From NCBI GenBank assembly GCA_025937785.1, contig JAICQQ010000023.1:1-61281 (forward strand): a DNA stretch of 61,281 bases. Direction: 5' to 3'. The notes beneath the pieces are model-generated. The model ran no database searches and was not told the DNA's origin. It worked only from the letters and a program-made list of their open reading frames with translations. Within the stretch, counting starts at the first letter, position 1. Each line of letters starts with the position of its first letter. Below are positions 25,174 through 34,300 of the stretch, piece by piece. Made by a program: the position numbers and the translations under genes. The DNA comes from Polyangiaceae bacterium. GTDB taxonomy: Bacteria; Myxococcota_A; Polyangia; Polyangiales; Polyangiaceae.

Positions 25174-25968
25174 GTGAAGAAGCTGGCGTGGTTCGTGGGG
25201 CTGTTCGCCGTGTGGCTGTCGGTCAGCAGCATCCAGGCCCAAACGGACGACGCCGCGAGCGCTGAAGCCGCCAGCGAAGACGAAAACGCCGACGCCGGCG
25301 ACTCGAACGCAAGCACCTCCGACGCGCGCGATGAAGGCAGCGCAACCACCGAGGAGGCAGCTGCGGCCACCAAAAAGGACTTTGGACACGGCGGACAGTT
25401 CGGCCTGCGGCTCGACGCGGTTTGGGGGTACCGCATGGTGTTCCGCTACCCCGAGTCGCCGTTCTGTGCGGAGCCCGACACCAGCAAGACCGTCGATGAT
25501 CAGCAGCAATTCTGTGGGCACGGCGGCCCCTGGGGGCTGGACGCAGCTGTGAGCTTTGCGCCGCTCGACTCGATCGAACCCTATGTGTGGGCCCGCTTCG
25601 GTCTCGGCGGTGAGGAACAGACCAACACCGAACCAGTGTTCATCCTCGGCGCGGGCCTGCGCATCTACACGATGAGCGACGCGCCCTTGAAGATTTTCGT
25701 CGAGCCAGCCGTCGGCTTCGAGTTCGAGGGCGGCGCCGGCGACGAGCTGTACGATCCCGCCGCGCCGGGCGGGTGGGACCCACCGGACGCTGCCGACTAC
25801 GCGCCGGAGTACAAACGCGACCTCATCTTCCACGTAGCCGCCGGTCCGCAGTGGGACTTCTCCGAAAATTTCGGTGCATACGCCAGCGCCGGGCTGACGC
25901 TGGGGATCCTCCGCTACATCCACGCTTCGATGGAGCTGCAGTTCGGGGTGCAAGCCCGGCTGCCGTAG
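25174..25968 (+). CDS. Probable outer membrane beta-barrel protein
   Basis: The 264-residue protein starts at GTG 25174 with a signal peptide (MKKLAWFVGLFAVWLSVSS, cleaved after IQA). A ~45-residue acidic Ala/Ser/Glu/Asp-rich disordered stretch follows. The rest alternates aromatic and hydrophobic residues in strands (FGLRLDAVWGYRMVF, VFILGAGLRIYT, FGAYASAGLTLGILRY), typical of a small OmpA-like or porin-like barrel. Two Cys (FCAEP, FCGHG) sit in a predicted loop. No specific family was recognised. It is followed by the epimerase gene after 6 bp. Confidence 0.7.
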   Translation: MKKLAWFVGLFAVWLSVSSIQAQTDDAASAEAASEDENADAGDSNASTSDARDEGSATTEEAAAATKKDFGHGGQFGLRLDAVWGYRMVFRYPESPFCAEPDTSKTVDDQQQFCGHGGPWGLDAAVSFAPLDSIEPYVWARFGLGGEEQTNTEPVFILGAGLRIYTMSDAPLKIFVEPAVGFEFEGGAGDELYDPAAPGGWDPPDAADYAPEYKRDLIFHVAAGPQWDFSENFGAYASAGLTLGILRYIHASMELQFGVQARLP

Positions 25969-25974
25969 CGCTCG

Positions 25975-26469
25975 ATGAGCCGCCCCTTCAACATCCTCGG
26001 CCTGCAACAGATCGCGATCGGAGGCCTCAGCAAACGGGCCCTGGGGAGCTTGTGGACCGAATTGTTGGGCGTACCTAAAGTCGGCGAGTTCACGAGCGCC
26101 GCCGAGAATGTCGACGAAGACATCCTGCGCTTGGGCGCGGGCATGCACGCCGTGGAGATCGATCTGATGCAGCCGCTCGATCCCACGGCGAAGCCACGTG
26201 TGCACGAGCCGGCGCTGAATCACATCGGGTTGTGGGTCGACGACCTGCCCGCAGCCGTCCGCTGGCTCACGGAGCAAGGCGTGCGCTTCACCCCCGGAGG
26301 CGTCCGCAGGGGGGCGTCCGGCCACGACGTTTGCTTCATTCACCCCAAGCCGGGCGACGGCGCCGAACACAGCGGGCAGGGCGTGCTGATCGAGCTGGTG
26401 CAAGCCCCGGTCGAGCTGCAGGCGGCGCTCACCGCTGTCCGGAACGCAGCTCCAAAACCAGCAGGTTAG
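25975..26469 (+). CDS. VOC-family protein, probable methylmalonyl-CoA epimerase
   Basis: The 164-residue protein has two beta-alpha-beta-beta-beta modules of the vicinal oxygen chelate fold. Location next to mutB and meaB suggests it interconverts (S)- and (R)-methylmalonyl-CoA. Three likely metal ligands are visible: an acidic/Gln position in VEIDLMQPL, His in NHIGLWV, and Glu in LIELVQ. The first ligand, normally His in DHIGIAV, is Gln here (LQQIAIG). This leaves some doubt about activity or exact reaction; another VOC lyase role is possible. Its stop overlaps the converging meaB-like gene by 4 bp. Confidence 0.7.
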   Translation: MSRPFNILGLQQIAIGGLSKRALGSLWTELLGVPKVGEFTSAAENVDEDILRLGAGMHAVEIDLMQPLDPTAKPRVHEPALNHIGLWVDDLPAAVRWLTEQGVRFTPGGVRRGASGHDVCFIHPKPGDGAEHSGQGVLIELVQAPVELQAALTAVRNAAPKPAG

Positions 26470-27440
26470 CGCTCGTCGCCAAACGCCTCGGCCATCAGGC
26501 GCTCGAGCGCTTCGCCGATCCCGAGCTGGCGTCGGGCGAGTTCGTGCTCGAGCTCGACTTTTAGCGCCCGGACCGAGGGGCGCCCGAGGACGCGGCGTTC
26601 GAGCTCGCGCCGCACCTCCACGCCGAACCAGCGCTTGAGGCGTTCAGCGCGGTCGATCGCGAGGCGCCCGGAGCTCAGAGCTTCGGCGAAGCGTTGCTGC
26701 AACGCCGCCCACACCTCCGCTATGCCGGTGCCTTCGAGCGCACTGACGAGTTCTACCAACACCGGGGCCTCGCCCGTGCGACCACGCAAGAGTCCGAAGG
26801 CACTCTCGTACTGGCGCGCGGCGGCCGCGGCGCTCGTGCGCCGATCGCCGTCCGCCTTGTTCACCAGCACGGCATCGGCGTGCTCCAGCAACCCCTTCTT
26901 GAGGGCCTGGATTTCGTCGCCAGCGTTGGGCAGCACCACCAAGAGCAGCAGATCGACGAGCTCGGTGACGGCGACTTCGCTCTGTCCAATGCCCACGGTC
27001 TCGACGATGATCGGGTCGTAGCCGGCAGCTTCGCACAGGCTCACGACGTCGAACGCCCGGTTGCCGACGCCCCCGCTCGCGCGCCGGTTCGGGCTCGGAC
27101 GAACGAAAGCGGCTTCGGAGTGCGCCAGGCGCCCCATGCGTATCTTGTCACCGAGCACGCTACCACCCGATCGGCCCGAGGGATCGTAGGCCACCACCGC
27201 CGGGCGCCTACCGCCTTCGACGAGCAGTTGACCCAAGGCATCGATGAACGTGCTCTTGCCGACGCCCGGGGCGCCGGCGACACCGAGGCGCAGCACGCTC
27301 GTCGAAAAGGGCAGCGCCGCCATGAGCTGGCGCGCCAGGATCTGATCGCCCAGGCGTTCACTTTCGACGAGGGTGATCGCCTTGGCGAGCGCGCGGCGGT
27401 CGCCGCTGCCCACGGCGGCCGCGAGTTCACTCGGGGTCAT
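26466..27440 (-). CDS. meaB: MeaB/ArgK-family GTPase, copy 2
   Basis: This 324-residue GTPase is the likely partner of the adjacent methylmalonyl-CoA mutase, which it overlaps by 14 bp in the same direction. The P-loop is GAPGVGKST, the switch/Mg motif ETVGIGQSE, and the base-specificity motif NKAD. The C-terminal ~90 residues form the dimerisation helices typical of MeaB. It differs clearly from copy 1 at 19 kb, especially after the P-loop ([15 protein letters not shown]). Coupled translation with mutB supports a chaperone role for that enzyme. Confidence 0.9.
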   Translation of the reverse strand: MTPSELAAAVGSGDRRALAKAITLVESERLGDQILARQLMAALPFSTSVLRLGVAGAPGVGKSTFIDALGQLLVEGGRRPAVVAYDPSGRSGGSVLGDKIRMGRLAHSEAAFVRPSPNRRASGGVGNRAFDVVSLCEAAGYDPIIVETVGIGQSEVAVTELVDLLLLVVLPNAGDEIQALKKGLLEHADAVLVNKADGDRRTSAAAAARQYESAFGLLRGRTGEAPVLVELVSALEGTGIAEVWAALQQRFAEALSSGRLAIDRAERLKRWFGVEVRRELERRVLGRPSVRALKVELEHELARRQLGIGEALERLMAEAFGDER

Positions 27441-29577
27441 GGGGTGCGTTGTCTCGCAGCAACTCTAGCAGTGTTTGGGCGACCGCGGGCAACGGAGTGC
27501 CCGGTTCGAAGATGGCGCTCACACCCGCCGCCTCCAGCGCGGGGTGATCGGCTTTGGGAATGATCCCCCCACACACGACCAGCACGTCGCTCGCGTTCTG
27601 TTCGCGCAGCCGCTCGATCAACTCCGGCACCAACGTGGAGTGCGCGCCCGCCTGCGTCGAAATGCCCACCAGGTGTACGTCGTTGTCGATGGCGGCCCGG
27701 GCAACCTCGACCGGCGTCTGGAACAGCGGTCCGAGATCGACGTCGAACCCCAAGTCACTGAGGCCAGCGGCGATCACCTTGGCGCCGCGGTCGTGGCCGT
27801 CCTGGCCGAGCTTGGCCACGAGCAACCGCGGGGGACGGCCCTGGGCTTCCACGAAGCGCTGCACCTCGCGCTGGAGCGCTTGCCAATTCTCGTCACCTTC
27901 GTAGTAGCTCGAATACACGCCGCCGACACCTTGTCCGTGTGACTGAAAGCGCCCGAACACCTGCTCCAGCGCCAGCGAGACTTCTCCGACGGTAGCACGC
28001 GCACGCATGGCTTCGATGCTCGCCGTGAGCAGGTTGCCTTCGGAGCGAGCCACCGCCCCGAGGGCTTCGAGCGCGCCGCGAACCCGATCTTGGTCGCGGC
28101 CCTGGCGCAGCGCCGCCAGGCGGGCGACCTGCTGCTCACGCACCTCGCGGTTGTCGATCACCCGGAGCGACAGCGGTTCTTCCGTCTCTGCCCGATAGCG
28201 ATTCACGCCCACGAGCACGTCCAGGCCTCGGTCGAGACGCGCCTGCCGGCGTGCCGCTGCCTCCTGAATCGCGGTCTGCGGGATCCCCTGCGCGACCGCC
28301 TGCGTCATGCCGCCCAGCGCGAGCACGCGCTCGATATGCCCGCGCGCGCGGTCGGCGAGCGCCTGGGTGAGCGCCTCCATGAAGTAGGACCCACCCCAAG
28401 GATCGACGGTTCGCGTGAGCCCCGCTTCGTGGCTCAGGATCAGCTGCGTATTGCGCGCGAGGCGCGCGGCTGCGTCGCTCGGCAAGGCCAGCGCTTCGTC
28501 GAACGCATTGGTGTGCAAACTCTGGGTGCCGCCCATCACGGCTGCCAGAGCCTCGACCGTCGTGCGCACCACGTTGTTGTACGGGTCCTGGGCCGTCAGG
28601 CTCACCCCCGAGGTTTGGCAGTGTGTGCGTAGGCGCAGAGACTCGGGCTTCTGGGGCGCGAAATGCTGCTGCATCAGCGCGCACCACAAAAGGCGCGCGG
28701 CCCGCAACTTCGCAACCTCCATGTACAGATTCATCCCGACGGCGAAGAAGAACGAGATGCGGGGCGCAAAGGCGTCGACCGATAGTCCGCGATCCACGGC
28801 GCAGCGCACGTACTCGAGTCCGTCGGCCAGCGTGTACCCGAGCTCGAGATCGGCCGGAGCGCCCGCTTCGTGCATGTGGTAGCCGGACACCGATACGGTG
28901 TTGAAGCGCGGCATGTGCGCGCTCCCGTACTCGATGATATCCGCCACGATGCGCATCGACTCCCGCGGCGGGTAGATATACGTGTTGCGCACCATGAACT
29001 CTTTCAAGATGTCGTTCTGAATCGTACCCGCGAGTGCGTGCGGCAAAACCCCCTGCTCTTCGGCGGCCACGATGTACGCCGCCAGCACGGGCAGCACCGC
29101 GCCGTTCATGGTCATGGACACACTCGTACGCTCGAGCGGGATGCCCTCGAACAGACGCTTCATGTCTTCGACGCTGTCGATGGCCACCCCGGCCTTGCCG
29201 ACGTCTCCAGCAACTCGTTCGTGGTCGCTGTCGTAGCCGCGATGGGTGGCCAGGTCGAAGGCGACGCTCAGACCCAGCTGCCCGGCGGCGAGCGAGCGCC
29301 GGTAAAAAGCGTTCGACGCTTCCGCGGTGGAAAAGCCAGCGTACTGCCGCACGGTCCAGGGCCGGCCGAGGTACATGCTGGCGTAGGGGCCGCGCACGAA
29401 TGGTGGGGCGCCGGGACACGACTCGGCGAACTCGAGGCCCTCCAGATCCGCCCGCGTGTACAGCGGCTTCAGCGCGACACCCTCGGGCGTCGACAGGTCC
29501 AGATCTTCTGGACGCCGGCCGTCGAGCTCGCGCGCCAGCAGCTCTTCGAACAGGGACAGTGTGGCCCGGTCGGTCAT
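27427..29577 (-). CDS. mutB: Methylmalonyl-CoA mutase
   Basis: The 716-residue enzyme isomerises (R)-methylmalonyl-CoA to succinyl-CoA using adenosylcobalamin. Signatures include [34 protein letters not shown], the substrate-site [19 protein letters not shown] and [16 protein letters not shown]. The C-terminal B12 domain has the base-off motif DGHDRG (Asp593, His595, Gly598). Length and motifs fit the single-chain or large-subunit type; no separate small subunit is present. The ATG at 29577 overlaps the stop of the upstream gene (ATGA), so the long upstream open frame is not used. Confidence 0.95.
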   Translation of the reverse strand: MTDRATLSLFEELLARELDGRRPEDLDLSTPEGVALKPLYTRADLEGLEFAESCPGAPPFVRGPYASMYLGRPWTVRQYAGFSTAEASNAFYRRSLAAGQLGLSVAFDLATHRGYDSDHERVAGDVGKAGVAIDSVEDMKRLFEGIPLERTSVSMTMNGAVLPVLAAYIVAAEEQGVLPHALAGTIQNDILKEFMVRNTYIYPPRESMRIVADIIEYGSAHMPRFNTVSVSGYHMHEAGAPADLELGYTLADGLEYVRCAVDRGLSVDAFAPRISFFFAVGMNLYMEVAKLRAARLLWCALMQQHFAPQKPESLRLRTHCQTSGVSLTAQDPYNNVVRTTVEALAAVMGGTQSLHTNAFDEALALPSDAAARLARNTQLILSHEAGLTRTVDPWGGSYFMEALTQALADRARGHIERVLALGGMTQAVAQGIPQTAIQEAAARRQARLDRGLDVLVGVNRYRAETEEPLSLRVIDNREVREQQVARLAALRQGRDQDRVRGALEALGAVARSEGNLLTASIEAMRARATVGEVSLALEQVFGRFQSHGQGVGGVYSSYYEGDENWQALQREVQRFVEAQGRPPRLLVAKLGQDGHDRGAKVIAAGLSDLGFDVDLGPLFQTPVEVARAAIDNDVHLVGISTQAGAHSTLVPELIERLREQNASDVLVVCGGIIPKADHPALEAAGVSAIFEPGTPLPAVAQTLLELLRDNAPHDPE

Positions 29578-30839
29578 CGCTTCTTCCGTTCGATCAGCAA
29601 GCGCTCGAGCGCATCGCCGGCGGCAGCCGCCAAGCGATCGATGCGGCGCGTCGTGGCAAAGGACCGTTCGAACCCCGTCGAGAGCAGCATCAGCGTGGCG
29701 CGACCGGTGACGAGAACGGGCGCCGCGTAGACCTCGGGGCCGAGCCGTTCTGCCAACAGATCGCGGATCAACGCGTGCACTAGGGTTTCGGGCAACTTGC
29801 CCAGATAGTGCCCCGACTCGAGCGCGGCCTGGAACACATTGGGGCGCGAGCGCGGCAGGCTGACGTCGCGCAGTCCTTGAACTTCGAAGCTGGCCGATCG
29901 AGCCACATAAGCGTCCGGCTTCACGCTGAAGACCAAGGTACTGCCCTCCGGACAAGCGTGCTCGACCAGGAGCTCCACGACATCGTCGGGACTCTTGGTC
30001 TGAGCCAGTTGCCGTTCCACCTGAACCAGGTCGGCCTCGCGCAGCCGCGAGCGCGTGAGCGCTGCGGAGGCTTCGGGTTTGGCGCGAGTGAGGCCAATCA
30101 CCGGTTCGCCGCGCTCATCGTGGTCGGGCGCGCGCCCCGTTCGTCCGACGCCTGGAGCCGTCGCCGAGGTCGTGCGAGGCGGCGCCGAAGCGAGGGGGCG
30201 CGGCGCGTTCGACGCACGCTGCACCAGGGGGATCGGCGGCTGGCTGGGCTGGGCCGTCGGCTCCTCGTCGGTCACCGGTGGCGGCGGTTCGGAGCCATGC
30301 GCGGGGGTTTTCTCGCGCTCGACCCCCAGCATTTCATTGACCCCTGCCGCGAACGCGCCCCCAGTATGCATGCCGTCGAGCGCGGCCACGACGTCTGCCA
30401 AGCTGGCGCGCAGCATACGCACCGGCGCGTCCAGATGAAACGAGAACTCTTGCTGGATGTGGCTGTCGAAGGGATCGACTGCGACCACGTCCACCGTGCG
30501 AGTGATCGCTTCTTGCCTCACGGGCAACGCGAGCAGCCGTTCGCAGAGCCCCATCGGGAGCACCGAACACAGTTCGATCTTCGGATGCACTCGGCGCACG
30601 TAGGGGACGGTCGCACGCGCGAGCTCCTGCTCGAGCAACGCGCCGTACTCGCCGCGCTGCATCGCAATCGCCTGTACCAAGGAGATTTCCCGGATCACGG
30701 ATTGCAGCAGCGAAACCTCGACCTCGGCCCGCGGGACCAGGCCGCCGTCCAGCAGGCGCCTCGCGGTTTCGATGCTCAACGCCCGCTCCTCCTGCCGGTT
30801 GCCGGGCGCGTCCGAATCACCGGCAGGCCCAGGCTCCAC
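29574..30839 (-). CDS. MshEN (GspE N-terminal)-domain protein with unknown C-terminal domain
   Basis: The 421-residue protein opens with a region (about 20-175) like the N-terminal domain of T2SS/T4P ATPases, with the pattern [16 protein letters not shown] and [13 protein letters not shown]. This domain type can bind cyclic di-GMP. A Pro/Ala/Thr-rich linker spans ~180-260. The C-terminal ~150 residues form a compact alpha/beta domain that could be GAF-like ([37 protein letters not shown]). There is no ATPase core. The start is GTG at 30839. It is translationally coupled to mutB by ATGA, which is surprising for its domains. The role is unknown. Confidence 0.65.
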   Translation of the reverse strand: MEPGPAGDSDAPGNRQEERALSIETARRLLDGGLVPRAEVEVSLLQSVIREISLVQAIAMQRGEYGALLEQELARATVPYVRRVHPKIELCSVLPMGLCERLLALPVRQEAITRTVDVVAVDPFDSHIQQEFSFHLDAPVRMLRASLADVVAALDGMHTGGAFAAGVNEMLGVEREKTPAHGSEPPPPVTDEEPTAQPSQPPIPLVQRASNAPRPLASAPPRTTSATAPGVGRTGRAPDHDERGEPVIGLTRAKPEASAALTRSRLREADLVQVERQLAQTKSPDDVVELLVEHACPEGSTLVFSVKPDAYVARSASFEVQGLRDVSLPRSRPNVFQAALESGHYLGKLPETLVHALIRDLLAERLGPEVYAAPVLVTGRATLMLLSTGFERSFATTRRIDRLAAAAGDALERLLIERKKR

Positions 30840-30897
30840 GGCACCACGCGCATGGCCCGATATTAGTGCTTTTCAGCCTCGGACGAAACGGTAGAGG

Positions 30898-31194
30898 TCA
30901 CTCGTCGAAGTGAAATACCACCTCGGTCTTGCGGACCAATCCGAGCTCGTCGCGTGCGACCCGCTCGATGGCTTCTGGCTCTGTGCGTACGGCTCGCACC
31001 TCGGCACGCAGCTCTCTGATCTCCTGCGAAAGCCTCGAAATCTCCTCGTCGGCCCGCTCCCGCTCGGCCTTCAGTTGTTCGAGCCGCGAGAGCCCTGCTG
31101 GAGAGAATATCATGACGGGGACGGCCACCAACGCCAGCGAGAGGATCGACAGGGGTAAAACCCGTTCCAACCAGGCCTGCCGCGACTGCTTCAT
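30898..31194 (-). CDS. ftsB: Septum formation initiator FtsB/DivIC-like protein
   Basis: The 98-residue protein has a short cytosolic N-terminus, one membrane helix (about 14-33) and a periplasmic coiled coil (LSRLEQLKAERERADEEISR and on), then the conserved RVARDELGLVRKTEVVFHF end. This is the standard architecture of FtsB/DivIC, part of the FtsQ-FtsB-FtsL divisome complex. The start ATG at 31194 gives the normal length; a longer open frame upstream has no membrane or coiled-coil logic. Confidence 0.85.
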   Translation of the reverse strand: MKQSRQAWLERVLPLSILSLALVAVPVMIFSPAGLSRLEQLKAERERADEEISRLSQEIRELRAEVRAVRTEPEAIERVARDELGLVRKTEVVFHFDE

Positions 31195-31352
31195 GAAGGA
31201 AGCATCCCACGAACTTGGCCGAATAGGCCAGAAAGTGGCATTCAGGAACGATCGCAGGGCAGCGCTCGACGGGCCGAGCTGACCCGAAAATCGCCCTCGG
31301 GACCGCGGGCCCTGGTGTGGTCTACTGGTCGGTGCCTCGACGGGAGTAGCGG

Positions 31353-34300
31353 ATGTACCTTGATATCCTAACAGGCGAGCTCGAGAGACTCTTCGACCTG
31401 GACGAGCTCGCGGCTCTGACCGAGAACCTGCTCGGCTTCGATCCGAAGCAAGTCGGCGGCACGACGCACAAGGGATCATTCGCGAGCGTCCTCACGGCCT
31501 ACTGCGTCGCGGAAGACGCCGTCGAGGCGCTGTGTGATGCGGTCCTGGCCACGAAAAAAGGCGTGGATCCGCGTATCCACGAGCTACGCCTCCAGGGCGT
31601 GCTGCCGGAACGCCCGCTCGAACCTGGCGCAGAGCTGGGACCCTTCACGATCGTGCGCCCGCTCGGCGCGGGTCGTATAGGCAGCGTGTACCTGGCCCGG
31701 AACGGTGAGGCCGAGGTGCGCCTAAAAGTGCTCAGTAGCGCTGCGGCCCGGGACAAGCGCAACCTGCATCGTTGCCTGACACGGAGTCGGCTGATCGGGC
31801 GCTTCACACATCCCGGCATCGCCCGCCACGTCTGGGCGGGCGGCCTCGGCGATCGCCAGGTCATCGCTCAGGAAATGGTCGAGGGGCAAACGCTGGGTGC
31901 TCGCTTGGCGTTCAGCGGGCCCCTGGTCTTCGACCAAGCGCGCCCGCTGCTCATAGCGATCCTGCGCGCGCTCGAACCGCTTCACGACCGCGGGCTCGCG
32001 CACGCCAACCTGCAGCTCGAGAACGTGATCGCCCTCGGCGCCGGCTCGACGGACTCGCGCATCGTGCTGCTCGATGCGGGTTGCGAGCGCCTGCGCGCCA
32101 CACGCCCGGCGAAAGGCGGCCCGGAGCTGTTCTCCACGGGCGGCTGCCCAGACACGCTGTCACCAGAGCAGATCCGAGGCAGAGCTGCCGACGCCCGCAG
32201 CGATGTCTACGCGTTCGGTGCGATGCTGTTCCAGCTCCTCAGCGGGCAGCCGCCGTTCCCGGGTACGGATCTGGAGGCGGCGCTCGGTCACCTCGGGAAG
32301 GCTCCGCCGGCGCTGTCTCGCGTCGCCCCGCGGGGCTCGGTGCCGCTCGACGTGGAGCGTTTCGTGCTGGACCTGCTGGCGAAGGATGCCGACGATCGTC
32401 CGCAGAGCGCTGGACACGTGCTCGAGCTGCTCGGGACGCTCGACCGCCGTGACGCGCACGGAAACGCCTCGAAAGTCGACGACGCCACGCTCACTCGCAG
32501 CATCGAGGCACTCCTCGAAGAGCCGACGAGCGTTGGCCTCGCTCGCGACCTGGAGCGGCTGGTCGATCTGGGGGGTGACCCGGGCCGCGTCGCCGACGCG
32601 TTCGCGATGGCCGCGGATTTGCTCGATGCGACTGCAGACGAGGCGCGCGCGGCGCGCGGCGCGCTCTTCTCGAGAGCAGCCCAACTTTACCAAGCCTCGC
32701 CCGAGACATTGAACGCCGCTGAAAGGTCCTATCTCGCCGTGCTGGAGCTCACGCCGGACGACGACCTCGTGCTGGCCGGCCTCGAAGAGGTGCGCAAGCG
32801 CGCCGGCAAACACGAGGAGCTGATCGAGATGCTCTTGCAGCGGAACGAAAGGACTGGCGACGCTCGTGAACGCGCGCGGACATTCGCAGAAATTGGCAGA
32901 ATCTACGTTCGCGCTCTGAACGACCGGGAGCAAGCGCTCGTGGCCTTCACCCAGGCTTTCGTCGAGGAGCCGCTCGAACTCGCACACACCGTCGAACTGC
33001 ACGATGCTGCGGGCTCGGATCGAAACGCCTGGGAGGACGTGCTCCGGTCGCTCGAAGAAACCCTGCGCGGCAGCTCGCTCCCGACGGCGACCGAGAGCGC
33101 CCTTCGCTCGAAAATGGCCGAGTGGTATCAGGCGGTGCTCGGACGCCCCGACCTGGCCTGCGCCTGCCTCGAGCGGATGCTCGAGAAGGATCCGACCAAC
33201 GACGCGGCGCTCGAGAGTTTGAGCGCAAGCTACCGGCGGGCCCAACGCTGGCGCGAGCTCGCTGAAGTGCTCACGCGTCGAGCCGATCGAGCGACAGCGC
33301 CGCTCGCACGAGACCTGTCCACTGAGGCCGCGGAGGTTTTGGAGCACCAGCTGCACGACTTGGGTGCCGCCAGGGACCTGTACGAACGGGTGTTTGCGCA
33401 GGACCCGAGTCACCGCCGCGCGGCCGACGGGCTCTGCCGCATCACCGAACGCACCGAGGATTATCCCGCGCTGGCAGACGTCCTGCGCCGGCGCATCGAA
33501 GCGCACACCGGCGACGAGCGTCTCAAGCAGCTGTGTCGGTTGGCGGAAGTCGAGGACGCTCGCTTGGGAGACGGCGAGGCGGCAGTGAAAACCTACGAAA
33601 GCGTGCTGGCGCTGAACCCCGAGCATCAAGAAGCGCTCAGAGGCCTCGACCAGGTGCTGACCCGAACGGGCCGGCACCAAGAACTGCTCGAGATCTTGGA
33701 GCGCGAAGTGCGACTCGCCCCGACGCCGCGTCAAAAAATTGCGCTGCAAGAGCGCGTGGCTGAGCTGTACGAGCGCGAATTCTTGGACCACGAGCGGGCC
33801 AGCCTCGCGCGCGAGACCATCCTCGAATGGGATGGATCGAACCGGGACGCGCTCACGCGGCTGCTGGCAAACTACCGCGCCCTCGGACGCTGGGAACCGC
33901 TGTCAGCTCTGTACGAACGCTTGCTCGAGCTCACTCCGGACCGGGCGGAGCGCGTGGAGCTCGCGCTCGCCTGGGGGCAGCTTTTGAACGACGACCTGCA
34001 CGCGCCCGAGCGGGCCGCGAGTGCCTACGAGTTGGTGCTGGACATCGCCCCGAACCAGGCGAAGGCCCTGGATGCGCTGGCGCGCCTCGGCGAAGCTACC
34101 GGTGATCGCGCGCGATCCATCGACGCGTTGCTGGCGCTCGCGGACACGGCAGAGACCCCTCACGACAAGGCCCGGCAGCTCGAGCGCGCCGCCAAAATCT
34201 TCGAGAAACAGAAGAACCTCGAACGCGCGATAGAGGTGTACGAGCAGGCGGTGGACGTCGAGCCCGACAACGCGGCGCTGCGGAAAGCGCTGCGCGACGC

